NCBI GenBank assembly: GCA_021018815.1
Contig: JAITYX010000011.1
Span: forward strand, 9,252,501 to 9,316,500
DNA from: Talinum fruticosum
Taxonomy: Eukaryota; Streptophyta; Magnoliopsida; Caryophyllales; Talinaceae
DNA length: 64,000 nucleotides
Direction of reading: 5' to 3'
A model generated the notes under the pieces. The model made no database searches, was not told the DNA's origin, and saw only the letters and a list, made by a program, of their open reading frames with translations. Shown here piece after piece: positions 32,810 through 44,351 of this stretch. Both the position numbers and the translations under genes were made by a program. Numbering within the stretch: the first letter of the stretch is position 1; every line of letters starts with the position of its first letter.

Positions 32810-33899
32810 TCTTCTGGGTGGATTAAAAAATGGTTATGTTTTTTAATATAATCAGGTTTCAGTTATTGTCAGGCCGTGTTTTTCCCCTAATTCTTGTGGA
32901 CAGATTTTCCATGTAAATTTCGTTTTGTTGTCTCTAATGTATGTATGTGTGAAATTGCATAAGCGATCAAAGTTCATATGACGCTTTTGTTATCAGCATG
33001 TTGTATCAGAGCTTAGTTCGAGATCGTGTGTGGTAGTTGGTCCATGATTGCAATAAGTGGTATTACAGAAGACTGAGATAAATCAAAGTTGCACAGTTAT
33101 TTCTAGATTATTGAACTGTTGATAGGCTGAGATAAATTGAAGTTGCACAGTTATTCCTTGATTATTGACAGATCCGGATGAATCTGAGAATGAATCGGTC
33201 TACTAGAGAACATAATTTTTGTGTGGTGAGGAATTTTTCTGCGATGATTATATATGCTCCTACATTATGTGTAGTGGGAAGGAAGCAATAGTGGCTAGTG
33301 AGTTAGCCTGAGAAAAGACTAAAAAGCCCCACTCTTGATAAAATCAATATCCATTAAACTTGAGATCTAACATACCGAGGCTCTCAAAAGCCAAGGGCAA
33401 GTACAAAAGGAAAACGTGCCAGGAAACTAGTTAGCCTGGGAAATAAGAAACAGACGTTTGTTCAGCATGCAGTTGAAAAAGAGTTGTCTGAAGAGCACAC
33501 CGTGTAAGAAGGCTGGCTTAGCAGCGGATAGTGATGAGTCCACAGCCGTAAAGCACATTGTAGAGATTATTAGAAGTGAGAGGCAGAATTGAAGGCAAAT
33601 TAGAGTAAGGGGTGTAATTAAAATCACCTACTTTGCAGTTGAAGTCTCAAGAATGAATATCAAAAGTTTCAATTGATAAGACATTGCCCGGTTTAGAGAT
33701 AAGCAAGTATGCGAGTTCAAATGAGTTCCAGTGAGGCAATGTCTGGATAGGTGTTGAGCCATTGGTTTTGTAATCTATGCTTGAATTACATCTGATTCTA
33801 CTCAAAGTGATTCATAAATGCTCAACAATCTCAACATCTGATCTTGTTTATATTGCTTCAAGAAAGGGAGGCTTGCGTTAATTAACTAGTTATAATCGT
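32810..33899. other. OMT 3' flank and intergenic sequence
   Basis: After the OMT stop the sequence becomes AT-rich. Short direct phrases (GACTGAGATAAATCAAAGTTGCACAGTTATT and GGCTGAGATAAATTGAAG...) occur near 33,073 and 33,125. I see no gene or full transposon. Confidence 0.5.
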
Positions 33900-34760
33900 T
33901 GACAATATCATTAAGAGAACCTAGGGCCGAACCAGGCCCGAGTGTGGCATGTTTGCAGCTCGACGTGCAAACTTTTTATGAGCTCAACTCAACTCACGAG
34001 CTTGTTGAGCTTAAAATTTTGGACTCAAGGCTTATCTCGCTTAAGCTCATGAGCCGTCACGAGCCTTCTCGAGTTCATACTCTGTTACGAATTAAAAACC
34101 ATCAAAGATTTGCTTGTTGAGCTTAAAATTTTGGACTCAAGGCTTATCTCGCTTAAGCTCATGAGCCGTCACGAGCCTTCTCGAGTTCATACTCTGTTAC
34201 GAATTAAAAACCATCAAAGATTTGCTTGTTGAGCTTAAAATTTTGGACTCAAGGCTTATCTCGCTTAAGCTCATGAGCCGTCACGAGCCTTCTCGAGTTC
34301 ATACTCTGTTACGAATTAAAAACCATCAAAATCGAATTCAAATCTTTGATGCTATAAAAAACATTGTATCATAACAAATAATGATAGAAGATTGAAAAGT
34401 TATTGTAATTGGAGAAAATAATAAAAATAATAATTTTATTAGCAATCAATATGATATATAGTTGTGACTTTAAAATATATAATAGCAAAAAAAAAAAAAG
34501 GTGATTGATTCAAAATACGTTCATAGTTTTATAAATCACATATATAATTTAGTTTTGAAATTGTATCATAGGTCAAGTCTCATATATACTTCCCTTTCTC
34601 TTTACAAGCCTCATAAGCCTAGTAAGCCAAACATTCTCATACTTGACTCGACTTATTTGTATAATAAGCTTGAGCCGGAGCTTGTTTGAGCTTTTTTCGA
34701 GCTAAGATTTTCCGAGCTCCCCCTCCCGAGCTAGCTCATTAGTGAACTAGGCTCATTTCC
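33900..34760. repeat. hAT-type repeat with an exact 112-bp triplication
   Basis: Both ends are rich in GAGCTCGAGC-like motifs (33,930-34,010 and 34,680-34,745), as in a common class of plant hAT-type MITEs. Inside, a 112-bp unit beginning CTTGTTGAGCTTAAAATTTT is repeated three times at 34,001, 34,113 and 34,225, with no difference visible between copies over their full length. Confidence 0.7.
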
Positions 34761-36367
34761 ACACGTAGGAGAACCCAATGAATTATCCCGTCCTCTAAGA
34801 TTTTAAATTACATAATTTTTCTTTCAAAATAAAGAGGAAAATTCTAGGAAAGTTTTGAGATTTGTAATTCTCTTTTCCACACTTCACCTTTTACAATAAG
34901 TCAACCGTCCAACAAATGAATGAAACCTCTTTGAAGTATTTTATTGAAGAAGTGGTGGGTATGGAGAAAAACTATAAATTACTTGTACAAATTAGGAATG
35001 GTTGGGCCTATTACAAGACTAACTAGCAATCAAAGCGCTAATTACAACCAAAACCAACAAAATTACGCATAAATTATCACAAAACCACAACTAAACCTAA
35101 CAAGCATTCAAATAAAAAAATCAAGAGAAAGAAACCTATTTTTTTAATAGAGGGAGAAACCTAAAAACAATCTAAACTAACTTTAATCTATCAGAATCAG
35201 AACAAGGTGAATAACATGAGCAAGGGAGATAAAGAAAAATGTTGGAACTTACATATAAAACACACATAAACATACACATAAATTGAAATGAACATAAACA
35301 AATATAAAAGAATAGAGACGAACATAAAAGAGTAGAAACGAACATAAACGAACATAACCGAATATAAACGAACAGAAATGAATTGTTAAAATAAGAAACG
35401 AACGAACATAAACGAACATAAAAGAACATAAAAGAACATAAACGAATATAAAAGAACATAAACGACATAAACGAACATAAAGCATATATAAATTCTGTTT
35501 TTCATATAAAGTTTAGTTACTAGAATTAGGACTTGAGGGTTTTGGAAGGTTAAAAGATTTATGTTGGGAGGTTTCAACCCTGTAAAAAAACGATGTCTTT
35601 ATATACCTTGTGACTTGAGCGAGTGATTGTGAGTAATAACATTTTGTACGTTCCTTTGTTGCACTTGGAGAGCATGTTGAGGGGCGTCTCTCATCTATCC
35701 TAGGTTCCATATTCCTTATGTGAGAGGAGACTATTGAGTACAAGAGTTGTGGTCTCCCTTTTGTGGATCTCTTTCGAGGTCTTGAGATCTTTTTGTACTA
35801 TCTCTCATATAGTGAATTTCGTTATGTTCATCGCTGTTCGTACTTTTTTCCAATTTAAAATTTCTACGTTAAATCAGCGTCTTCTAATTTTATGGTTGAT
35901 TTGCTTTTGTATTTTTGATATTATTTGTTTTCATCCCAATTATATTTCTATTCCACTGTGCATTCGAGGAATTTTATACTTAATAGGAATGGTTAAAAAA
36001 TGATGTACCCAACATATTGATTTAGAATAATTAAAAAATGAAAAACCTTTTTAAGTGTCTTCTATGAGCTCTTATGCTTCTCTATAGTATTCTGGGAGCC
36101 AGGGGCTGGGCATGGAGCATCACGTGAAATGCACTAATTACATCTCTTTCTCGAGCCCTCCATTTATTTTGTGGTATACATATATATTCACTATCAACAC
36201 AACATCCACCAATTATCTTACTAGGCATATCGGTGTTTATTTTGTCTAATTATTTAATTGAAAGAAATCTTACTAAGTTAAATGTCAGTTACTTTGATTA
36301 ATCGGTAAAGTCTCTAAAAATTATTAGTAGGAACTCCAGTTCCTACCTACATCAACCTCTAGGCCTC
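34761..36367. other. Intergenic region with an AACATAAACG minisatellite
   Basis: No gene is recognised. 35,265-35,485 is a run of 10-11 bp units around GAACATAAAC, strongly purine/A-biased on the plus strand, which creates long artificial minus-strand ORFs rich in Phe, Cys and Leu. The rest is AT-rich, with an ORF at 35,734-36,003 that I do not consider coding. Confidence 0.6.
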
Positions 36368-37869
36368 ATCTTAACCCAGCCATGGCTAGTGATGTGCGAT
36401 TATTTGTTGCTACAACAATGAGCACAATGGTTTATTAAGTGTGATCAAGTAATTAATTGATTGATCTTTGTGGTGGTGATGTATCCATGGCTAAGGCTAT
36501 GGCTGAGGCCGACCCTGTGTTGAAGGTATATCATTTAATCTACGACATGTTGTTGAGGGCTTACATGAGAATGGACTCAACTTTCATTTTTAGATCGATA
36601 AGCGGATTCATCTTTTGGCTCGCCTATCTCGCTCAAGTTGATATATACGTTGGAGGTGATATGTTTAAGGAAATTCCTCTAAGGTAAGATGATTAATTCA
36701 TTATATAATATAAGATATAGATAATTCCATGTCAAATCGAGAACACTAGCTAGGCCTTCAAAAATTCAAATGCCCACTTGAAATAAAGGTTTAATGAGTG
36801 CCAAACAACTGACTAAATGTTAGACTAATTAAGCCTTCTTGGCTTTAGATCGATGGCAAAAGCGATCCCCATTGTCCAACCAAGCCTGATGTCTAACTCA
36901 ACAATGAAGTGCACACAAATTTACCCAACCCTAATCAAACCCGACCTAGATTAAGGTGGACCTGTCCCAGTTCATTGTAATTTAGTTACAATAAGGGGCT
37001 GTCGATGCCCTAATTCACTCTATTAGATTGAGAATTGCCTTGTGGTCCAAAACTTGGAAGGAGCATATTGCCTATACCCCGGACATGTTGGCCAGGAACC
37101 TCCAAGCTGGCCCTCACTTGTTTCGGTCGTTGCTCGGGTGCTACTTGTTATCCGTGGTGATTGTACTCTTATTGTCTCTTGTTTTTAATTTTGTTTTGTT
37201 TCAGCACATGTTTTGCTGCCTTTGTCCCTGTTGCTGTCATTTGTATCTTATAATCGAAAAAAGTGGCTAATCAACAAAAATGCTTGGACTTGATTGAACA
37301 CAACCAATCTCAACTTTTAGCAACCTTGTTCTGGTCAATCCACATGAATTTGAAATAATCTTAACGAATTGAACTCCAACCAAATATCATCTTGACCAAC
37401 ACTTTTTACAATCCTAATAATATAGCTGAAAATTGTTATAGATCGGAAATTCAACTAGATCATCAAACAACCACAACGTGTAAACCAAGTCTAGAAGTGT
37501 CTTTGGTTTAATATTTTTTCTCATTAAGAATTAGAATTTGTGGTTTTCAATGTAGAGTTTAATAAAATCATCATCTCTATAAACATGATTACTATGTTTC
37601 AGCTCACACCTTACCTAGGTAAGACTGTTGGATATGAATCATAATTTCGTTTATAACCAATAGTATTTATTGATATTGCTTCATCTAGCAAATATTTGAA
37701 GTTCTTTTAAGTGCACTTTTAGTTTGTGTTGTAGTGGATATGGAGATGAAAATTGTATTCAAATAATTCAAAAATGTAAAAAGACAATTTCAAATAAAGA
37801 ACAAGAAAGCAAAGTCATGATCATAAATATAGTGGTGGATGACCAAAATGATGCTCATGACAAACAGTT
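36368..37869 (+). pseudogene. O-methyltransferase pseudogene (copy B side)
   Basis: Exon-1 remains run from about 36,368 (NPAMASDVRLF, matching NQAMASDARLV of the intact gene) through a decayed SAM motif (IDLCGGDVSMAKAMA) to VDIYVGGDMFKEIPL, ending at a donor AAG|GTAAG at 36,683. Exon 2 starts at 37,735 after TTGTAG. It lacks the nine bases encoding Leu-His-Asp, which include the catalytic His, and is frameshifted. It ends at about 37,869 where a copia LTR begins. The N-terminal half is absent. The intron (about 1,050 bp) is longer than the 477 bp of the intact gene. It shares the exon-2 lesions with the relic at 14,927. Confidence 0.88.
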
Positions 37870-38335
37870 TGTTGGGGTTGTGTGGAACCTAATGGATTTT
37901 AGGCTCAGGAAATTAGAGTTTAAGGTTTGGAACAACTGCCATGATATGAAAGACACGAGGAACGACTATTTTGCACGGCCAGAGAAGTGAAGAAAAAGGT
38001 AGTGCTTGACAACATCATGTCATGTCAGCTGGCATAGTCGTGTTGGCCGTGTCCCTCCATCTCGCTGCTCGATTTTGTCTGTTTTTATGCGTTTCTTACT
38101 TTTTATGGCTATATAATTGCTTGTTGACCACCATTGTAAGATGTAACAATTTGTAGCAAGGTATAGCATCTTGTAATAGCTAGAGAAAGTAATCCCTTAT
38201 AAAGCTACCAAATCTAGTGCATCGTTCGTGGTTTTTTTTTTTTCCGATTTTAGGTTTCCATGTTAAATTCTTATGTCTTGTTCAATCTTTTCTTCTTGTT
38301 CTTTTATTATTGTTTGTGAGAGTGAACTCTCAATC
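37870..38335 (+). repeat. Copia 5' LTR inserted in OMT exon 2 (copy B)
   Basis: It starts TGTTGGGGTTGTGTGG directly after OMT homology and carries a TATA box (CCCTTATAAAGC) near 38,197. It ends before TTGGAATCGAGAG, which resembles a degraded initiator-Met PBS. No matching 3' LTR is present. Confidence 0.5.
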
Positions 38336-38394
38336 CTAATAATTGGAATCGAGAGGGAGAGTTTTGGTAAGAAGTTCACATCAATCATTAGAGG

Positions 38395-39705
38395 GAGAAA
38401 AGGTGAAGATCTACTAGCTCGATGGCAAAGATTTTGTGTTTTGGAAGATGTAGATAGAGGATTCGCTAACTAGAAGAAGTTGTATGAATCCTTCAAAGAG
38501 AATCCAACAACCATGGAGCAAAAGAGTGGGATCTCCTTGATCAACAAGCATTGGGAACAGTGAGATTGACATTGGCTAGCAACGTCGACTTCAACATTAT
38601 GAATCAAAAGATGATGAAAGGGTTACTTGAAGCTCTGTCAAATATGTATGAGAAGCCTTCCGTAATGAACAAGGTATATTTGATGTGTCACTTATTTGAT
38701 CTTAGGATGGTTGATAGCACTAGTTTTATAAATCATATTAACGATTTTAATGTGATTATTTCAAAACTTGCTTTGGTGAAAACTAATTTTGATGAAAACT
38801 AATTTTGATGATAAAGTTAAGACCTTGATTTTGTTGTCTTCTTTGCATGAGTCATGAGACACTATAGTATTTGCTGTGTGTAGTACTAGGGGTTCTAATA
38901 TACTTAAATATGATGAAATTCGTAATGTAATATCGAACGAGAATATTCGTAAGAAAGATTTGGGGAGTTATCAAGAAGTGCGTTCCATGTTAGAGGAAGG
39001 GGAAACACGAGAATCAAAATATTTTTAGAGGTCAGTCAAAGTCCAAAGTAAGGGATAGGTTCCAAAACCTGGGGAAAATTGTGTGTTAGGACCGTATCGA
39101 TAAGGGACATTTTAAGAAAAATCGTCGTAATGTGAAATGATGACTAAGATTCTAAGAATTATGTTAATGATGTAGGTGATGCTCTTGTTTTGAGTGTGAA
39201 AAGTCCTATTGAGTCTTGGATTGTTGATTCGGCTGCATCATTTTATTCCTTGTCCATTAGAAACTTATTTTACAACTTTGTTGGTGGAAATTTTAGCAAG
39301 GTGTATATTACTAATCGATGGGAAAAGTTTGGAGATAATAGAGAAAGAGGATGTCGAATTAAAACATCTAGTGGATGGTTTAGCTAGGTTTATTCTAGGC
39401 TTGGAGAAGAACCTACTTTTTGTAAGTCGATTGGATGAGACAGTTTATTTAACTTAGTTTAGCAAAGGGGGCTGAAAAATTGTTAAAGGGACATTGGCAG
39501 TAGCTAAGGGTGTGAAGTCTAGCTCATTGTACTCTACTCGTAGGATGCATAATTTAGTTGCAAATGTTAGGGTCAATTTGTTCTAGAGGGAGTCTATGGC
39601 ATAGTAGACTTGGTCATATGAGTAAGAATGTGAGTCGACACCTTGTGGTGTTGTGTTTGATGAGTCCGTGGTGTACATGGACAAAGGTTATGCTGTTCGA
39701 AAGAC
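38395..39705 (+). pseudogene. Ty1/copia gag and protease relic (copy B)
   Basis: 38,551-38,802 encodes VRLTLASNVDFNIM...MMKGLLEALSNMYEKPSV and SFINHINDFNVIISK (gag). 38,880-39,040 has the ESIRKKDLGE-like end in broken frames. Protease is at 39,190-39,440 (SWIVDSAASF, where DSGAS is expected). LWHSRLGHMSKNVS at 39,590 is the GAG-pre-integrase segment, better preserved than in copy A. A duplicated GATGAAAACTAATTTT near 38,795 adds a local frameshift. Confidence 0.88.
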
Positions 39706-40198
39706 AGTGGGAGTTGGTAAGAGTGACGGAAATTTTTTGGGTTTATAAATGAGTCACCCGTTGCTCCATGAGACAAGCTACAAGAACAAGGTTATGATGA
39801 GAAAATCGGCAATGTCAAAAAGATAAAGCCCAGAGGTATACACTTTTTCTTCATTATGTTTTGTTGATCGATACAAGTAAGCCGAGTGTTGCATCATGAT
39901 TCTAAGCACAAAGTTGATCAATCCGAGTGGGAGCCTCGCTTTAGAGGATGATGGGCTTCAAAAGATTTTGGGTAGCGGGATTCCAGCGTACATGCTAGAA
40001 CAAGGAGATGATGCCTGGAAGCCGAGGTTGTGCAAAACCTCGGTTGGTATCTCTTGTTGATGATGAGGTAAGGTTAATGAACTAGAATGGTGCATAGCGA
40101 CAAGGAAGTGTGCCCTAGGACCTACATAGATTACCTCCTTCAGCTGCCAAACTAACACCTATTTGTCCTAATAAAACATTTAAATTCTTTACAAACTA
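39706..40198 (+). other. Copia continuation, decayed (present only in copy B)
   Basis: This sequence is absent from copy A. Weak similarity to the copia coding relic near 23,300 (VDQSEWEP at about 39,915) suggests it is the next part of the same copia element, now full of stops. It ends at the CACTA-like terminus. Confidence 0.45.
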
Positions 40199-41470
40199 CA
40201 CTATTACAGGAACCACTTTTTACTACGGTTCCAAAAGACCTTTGACTACGAGTTATAGGGCGTTGTGTATGTGGGCGTAACCATAGATGATATCTTTTAA
40301 TTACAGTTTAAAATTGTAGTGAAAGACCACCTATTAAGAACCGCGAGTAATAGTTATATCTATTACTATGGTTCTTTCTCCGAAAATGTAGTAATAGCTA
40401 CAATTATTTTTAAAAAAAAGTAGAGCTACTCTAGATCCGAAATCTTGATATCTAAAACTAAAAGTTAAAGAAGAGAGTGCAGAAAACGAATGAAGAAAAA
40501 CAAGTCGGATCTAAAAACTAAAGGAATACGAGATGAAGTTGTTGGAAGAGGGGGTTTGAAAATCTTGGGCGGATTCATGGGAAGAAATATTGCCGGACCC
40601 GCATTTCCCAAAACCTTGAAGATTACAGGGCAAGAATGAAATAAGACATTAGCCCATCCATTGTAAACCAACCAGATTGCTTTAGTTAAGAATACCTTCA
40701 ACTTCGACGGTGGTGGGTTTACCGGAAGATGAACCCTCAGCCTTTTCAGATTTCAGTAATCCTTCATAATTAGAGCCCAAGAAACATAAATTCGGACATT
40801 TAAAATATAATTCGAAAATAACTCATAACCGTGATAGAAATGAAGAAAAAGAGACAGAATCATCGGCTATGATGATGGATTTTTCTTTTCCGGAAGAAGA
40901 ACCCTCACCGTGCTCAAAGTTTCCCGACCTTTTAATACAACCCAAGAACAAGCAATCCAAATTCTAGCTATGGCAATAGAGAGAGATAGAGAGAGAGAGA
41001 GAGAGTCGAAGAACCCTCATCGTTCGCTACTCTCACCCCTTCGAACTCTCTCCCTCCTCAACCTTACTACTAGTCTACCACAAAGTCTCCTCCGCCTTTT
41101 CTATCGAGAATCGCTTTCCTCCCGACGAATTTCATCATCCTAGCGCCGATCTCATGTGGCCGACGAAGATTCCTCTAGGGAGGTCAACAAACGCCTGATT
41201 TGGGGGTTGAGCGGGTGAGAGGTGGTCGTCGGAGAGAGAGGATTCTAGCGTTATGCTGAGAGCTGAGTGGTTAGGAGGTGGTTGTTAGGAGGCGAGGAAA
41301 GAGATGATTCCGGCCGATGATGTGCTGAGAGAGAGAGAGCGAGGAAAGGAAAGGGCAATATGAAGTTAGGAGAGAGAACAATTTAAGGTTTTGAAAGCAG
41401 ATTTGAAAATGTGATATACTTTTTACTACGGTTCAAGGAGAGAACCGTAGTAATAGATAATGTATATTAC
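40199..41470. mobile_element. CACTA-like element remnant (copy B) with left terminal repeat
   Basis: It begins CACTATTACAGGAACCACTT, a CACTA-type terminus, followed by subterminal TTACTACGGTTCC and GTAGTAATAG motifs in both orientations (40,215-40,410 and 41,415-41,460). No transposase is seen. The interior holds a GA microsatellite (40,977-41,005) and short ORFs only. The right terminus is not recognisable because a minus-strand copia is inserted at 41,471. Non-autonomous. Confidence 0.6.
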
Positions 41471-43080
41471 CGATAAAATACAATATGTAGTAGTAAGATA
41501 GAGAAGAAAGCAAGTAAAAGATTCTTGTGTATATTTCAAATCCATAGGTGCACGACATATATATACTAGTAGTTTCCTACCCCTACCAAGTAATCTACTA
41601 CCAACTAGATAATATAAAATAACCAAATAGATAGATTCATATATAATGAAATAGATAGAATCTTAGATAACTATAGAGTCCTAGATAATGAAATAGATAG
41701 ACTCCTAGATAATAAAATATGTAGAGTCTTAAATAGACTCCTATTTATGCTTAACACTCTCTCTAAAGTTGGAGCATGTAAATTTACAATGCCTAACTTA
41801 CTTTGGTAGAAATTGGAAATGTTGCTTCCCTAAAGCCTTTGTAAAAATATCTTCAATTTGACACTTAGAAAGAACACAGAGTTGTTTCCAACTTTCCTAA
41901 AAGAATACATTCTCGGACATAGTAACAATCAATTTCTATGTGCTTAGTTCTCTCATGAAACACATGATTTCTAGCAATGTGTATCAAGAAACGCTCTCAA
42001 AGAAGCTAGAAAGGACTTAATCCAAAACAACTCGCTCGTCACCGACGCCATAGCTCAGTATTCCGCTTCTATCGAAGATCTAGATATGGCATTTTGCTTT
42101 TTAGTTTTCCATGAGATAAGAGACCCTCCGATTGTAACAAAATAACCGTTAAAGATCTTCGAGTGAGTGGACATGCTCCCCAATCTTAATCACAATATGG
42201 ATAAATTTGTAAATCGAATCACTTTTTATCAACAAACCTTGACCTGGTTGTCTTTTCAAGAATCTTAAAATAGGTCGTGCAGCCTCCATATGCTCATCCA
42301 CGTTACATCCTTTGTAAGTACAGATTGGAACTTTAATGTGGCTATTAAGTTCATTCCATAAATTCATCAATTCGGCATAAAGTTCTTCAACTTCAAGATT
42401 TCATTCTTTGCAATCGGCGATTGCCACCTTTAGTTGATGAATTTTAGGAGCATTGACAACTAAGCATCGCTTGTGTAGATCCTCCCACATCTCTTTGGTT
42501 GTGTCCGTATATGCAACAGTCGTGCGTAATTTTTGGATCTATGATATTAAGAATCCATGAAAAAAGCATGGAGTTAGCCATGTCCCAAGCATGAGCTTCA
42601 GAAAAATCATGATCTTTATTTTCCGTTGGCTACTTTAAGGTTCCATCAATGAACCCTAATTTGTTTTTCTGCCTTTAGGTTCGTTCTTACAACTCTTTTC
42701 CTAAAGATCGTAGTTTTTCCCATTAAAAACTACTACTATTATTTATACTCCAGGACCTTCGGATGGATGTCGATAATATGGTGAGTTTGACTAGATCGTG
42801 AACTTTGTTCCCCCTCCATCACTCATGATTTCTTAGTTTCGATAACGTAACTCCGATACCATGATAAAATACAATATGTAGTAGTAAGATAGAGAAGGAA
42901 GGAGGTAAAAGATTCGTATATATATTTCCAATCCATAGGTATATGACATATATATACTAGTAGTTTTCTATCTCCTACGAATAATCTACATACCAACTAA
43001 ATAATATAAAATAACCAAATAAATAGAGTCCTAGATAATAAAATATAGAGTCCTAAATAGCCTCCTATTTTTGCTAAACA
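41471..43080 (-). mobile_element. Internally deleted Ty1/copia element (copy B)
   Basis: It is the counterpart of 17,927-19,574. LTRs are at 41,471-41,756 and 42,862-43,080, with ATTAC at 41,466-41,470 and 43,081-43,085. A PBS-like TGGTATCGGAGTTAC lies on the minus strand beside the right LTR. The gag fragment (LWNELNSHIKVP, 42,370-42,300) runs straight into the RNase H end. It has the same internal deletion as copy A, so the deletion predates the duplication. Confidence 0.92.
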
Positions 43081-43085
43081 ATTAC

Positions 43086-44351
43086 TATAGTTCTTTCATC
43101 GAACAACACTAATAGGTAACACTTATAATTCAACTTCCAAGTTAATTTTCCGAAAATGTTTGGTCCCTAAAGCTTTGGAAACGGTCAACTAAACCACAAG
43201 TAGTGACAGGGGCTGCCAAAAAGCTATTGATTTGAATTCTATTAGTCAAGTCAACAATGGAGGAGTCAGCAATTTTGAGTGAGAGAGAAGGCTGGTACAC
43301 ACATCTTCAGCTACTACTATTATACCATTCTAAATTTGAATTAATAAATAGGTGAAGAAACAAACAAATCATGAACGCCAAGTCATGGACTAAATCTTTA
43401 CCTCTTCTCTCTTGATTCACTATTTAAAATGTCATGATGATTTTCTCCCTATATTTTGTTGAGGATAAATTTCAAAACATATAAATTCTTATGAGTAGGG
43501 ATAAATTTCAAAAATATAAATTCTTATGAGAAGAATTATCAGGCTATTATTCGCTCACTCTTAAATTTGACGCAAGTAATTTATCTGCCTAAATTAAATT
43601 GACATATAAATTAAACATAAATCGATCGATATTCTTTGATCATGAAGATGTTATATGTCGGGCTAGTGGTATTCAACTGTGGTCATTGTTCATTATATGT
43701 TGTTCAAAAATATATATGGTTCTCTGTATGTACTTGAGTTGCAGTGTGTGTTTACTGAAGCATTTGACATATATACCAGGCTACCAAGGCATACTTAGAG
43801 TACTTTTGCTGCAGTTGCACTCAAGAACGGAGAGAATGAGCTTGAGATTATTGCTGTTTTTGGTTTTGGCTTAATATATATATTCATGGTAGCCTCAGCT
43901 ACTAATGAGTTCGACTAATAATATGAGTACTTTACGTTGGTGGCTTGAAGTAACGATAAAATAGGTGGCCATATGAATAAATGGCTACATCAAAGAATAT
44001 TCGATTTTGTGTGATCCTTGAGCTCATTACGAAATCATGGCTTTATTTGTACAACTTGTTGCTGAAAAAGTCACATTTGCCGGCATTTCTGTGGTCCAAT
44101 GCTGCTTCTTGTACAGCTGGCGACCTAGGAACAGCCTCCTCCTTCTTCTTCTTCTTCTACTACTACTACTACTACAACTACTACAAGCACGGCATTTCTG
44201 TGGTCCAATGCTGCTTCTTGTACAGCTAGCGACCGAGGAACGGCCTTCTTCTTCTTCTTCTTCTTCTTGTTCTTGTTCTTCTTCTTCTTCTAGTACTACT
44301 ACCACAACTACTACAAGCACCCTATCCTCATTTCTCTGACAACTTTCAAAG
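43086..44351 (+). promoter_or_regulatory. GLR upstream region
   Basis: About 1.25 kb between the copia target site and the GLR start codon, nearly identical to 19,580-20,612 up to 44,135. The last 270 bp contain a tandem duplication with CTT and CTA trinucleotide runs. Possible TATA-like motifs (TATATATATTC near 43,876) exist, but no transcription start can be fixed. Confidence 0.5.
44085..44325 (+). repeat. Tandem duplication with (CTT)n/(CTA)n directly before GLR
   Basis: A unit starting GGCATTTCTGTGGTCCAATG, running through TTGTACAGCT and GCGACC, then CTT and TACTACTAC runs and ending ACTACAAGCAC, occurs twice, starting at about 44,084 and 44,191. Copy A has a single version of its first half. 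ORFs of both strands here (Ser/Tyr or Glu/Val runs) are artefacts. Confidence 0.85.

Larger units (their letters stand above)
36937..44135 (+). repeat. Segmental duplication, copy B
   Basis: It is collinear with 14,109-20,612. It begins within the OMT pseudogene intron and ends within the GLR promoter repeats. It is longer than copy A mainly because it keeps about 0.7 kb at 39,705-40,430 with the left CACTA-like terminus. The copies differ by scattered substitutions and small indels. Confidence 0.92.

Noticed and set aside
35172..35577. Overlapping Phe/Cys/Leu-rich minus-strand ORFs
   Set aside because: They are reading frames of the AACATAAACG minisatellite.
36457..36687. 76-codon ORF as a functional OMT piece
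   Set aside because: The SAM-binding motif is altered, sequence is missing before it, and exon 2 lacks the catalytic residues.
44027..44339. ORFs on both strands with Glu, Val, Ser or Thr runs
   Set aside because: They come from CTT and CTA trinucleotide repeats in the GLR promoter.
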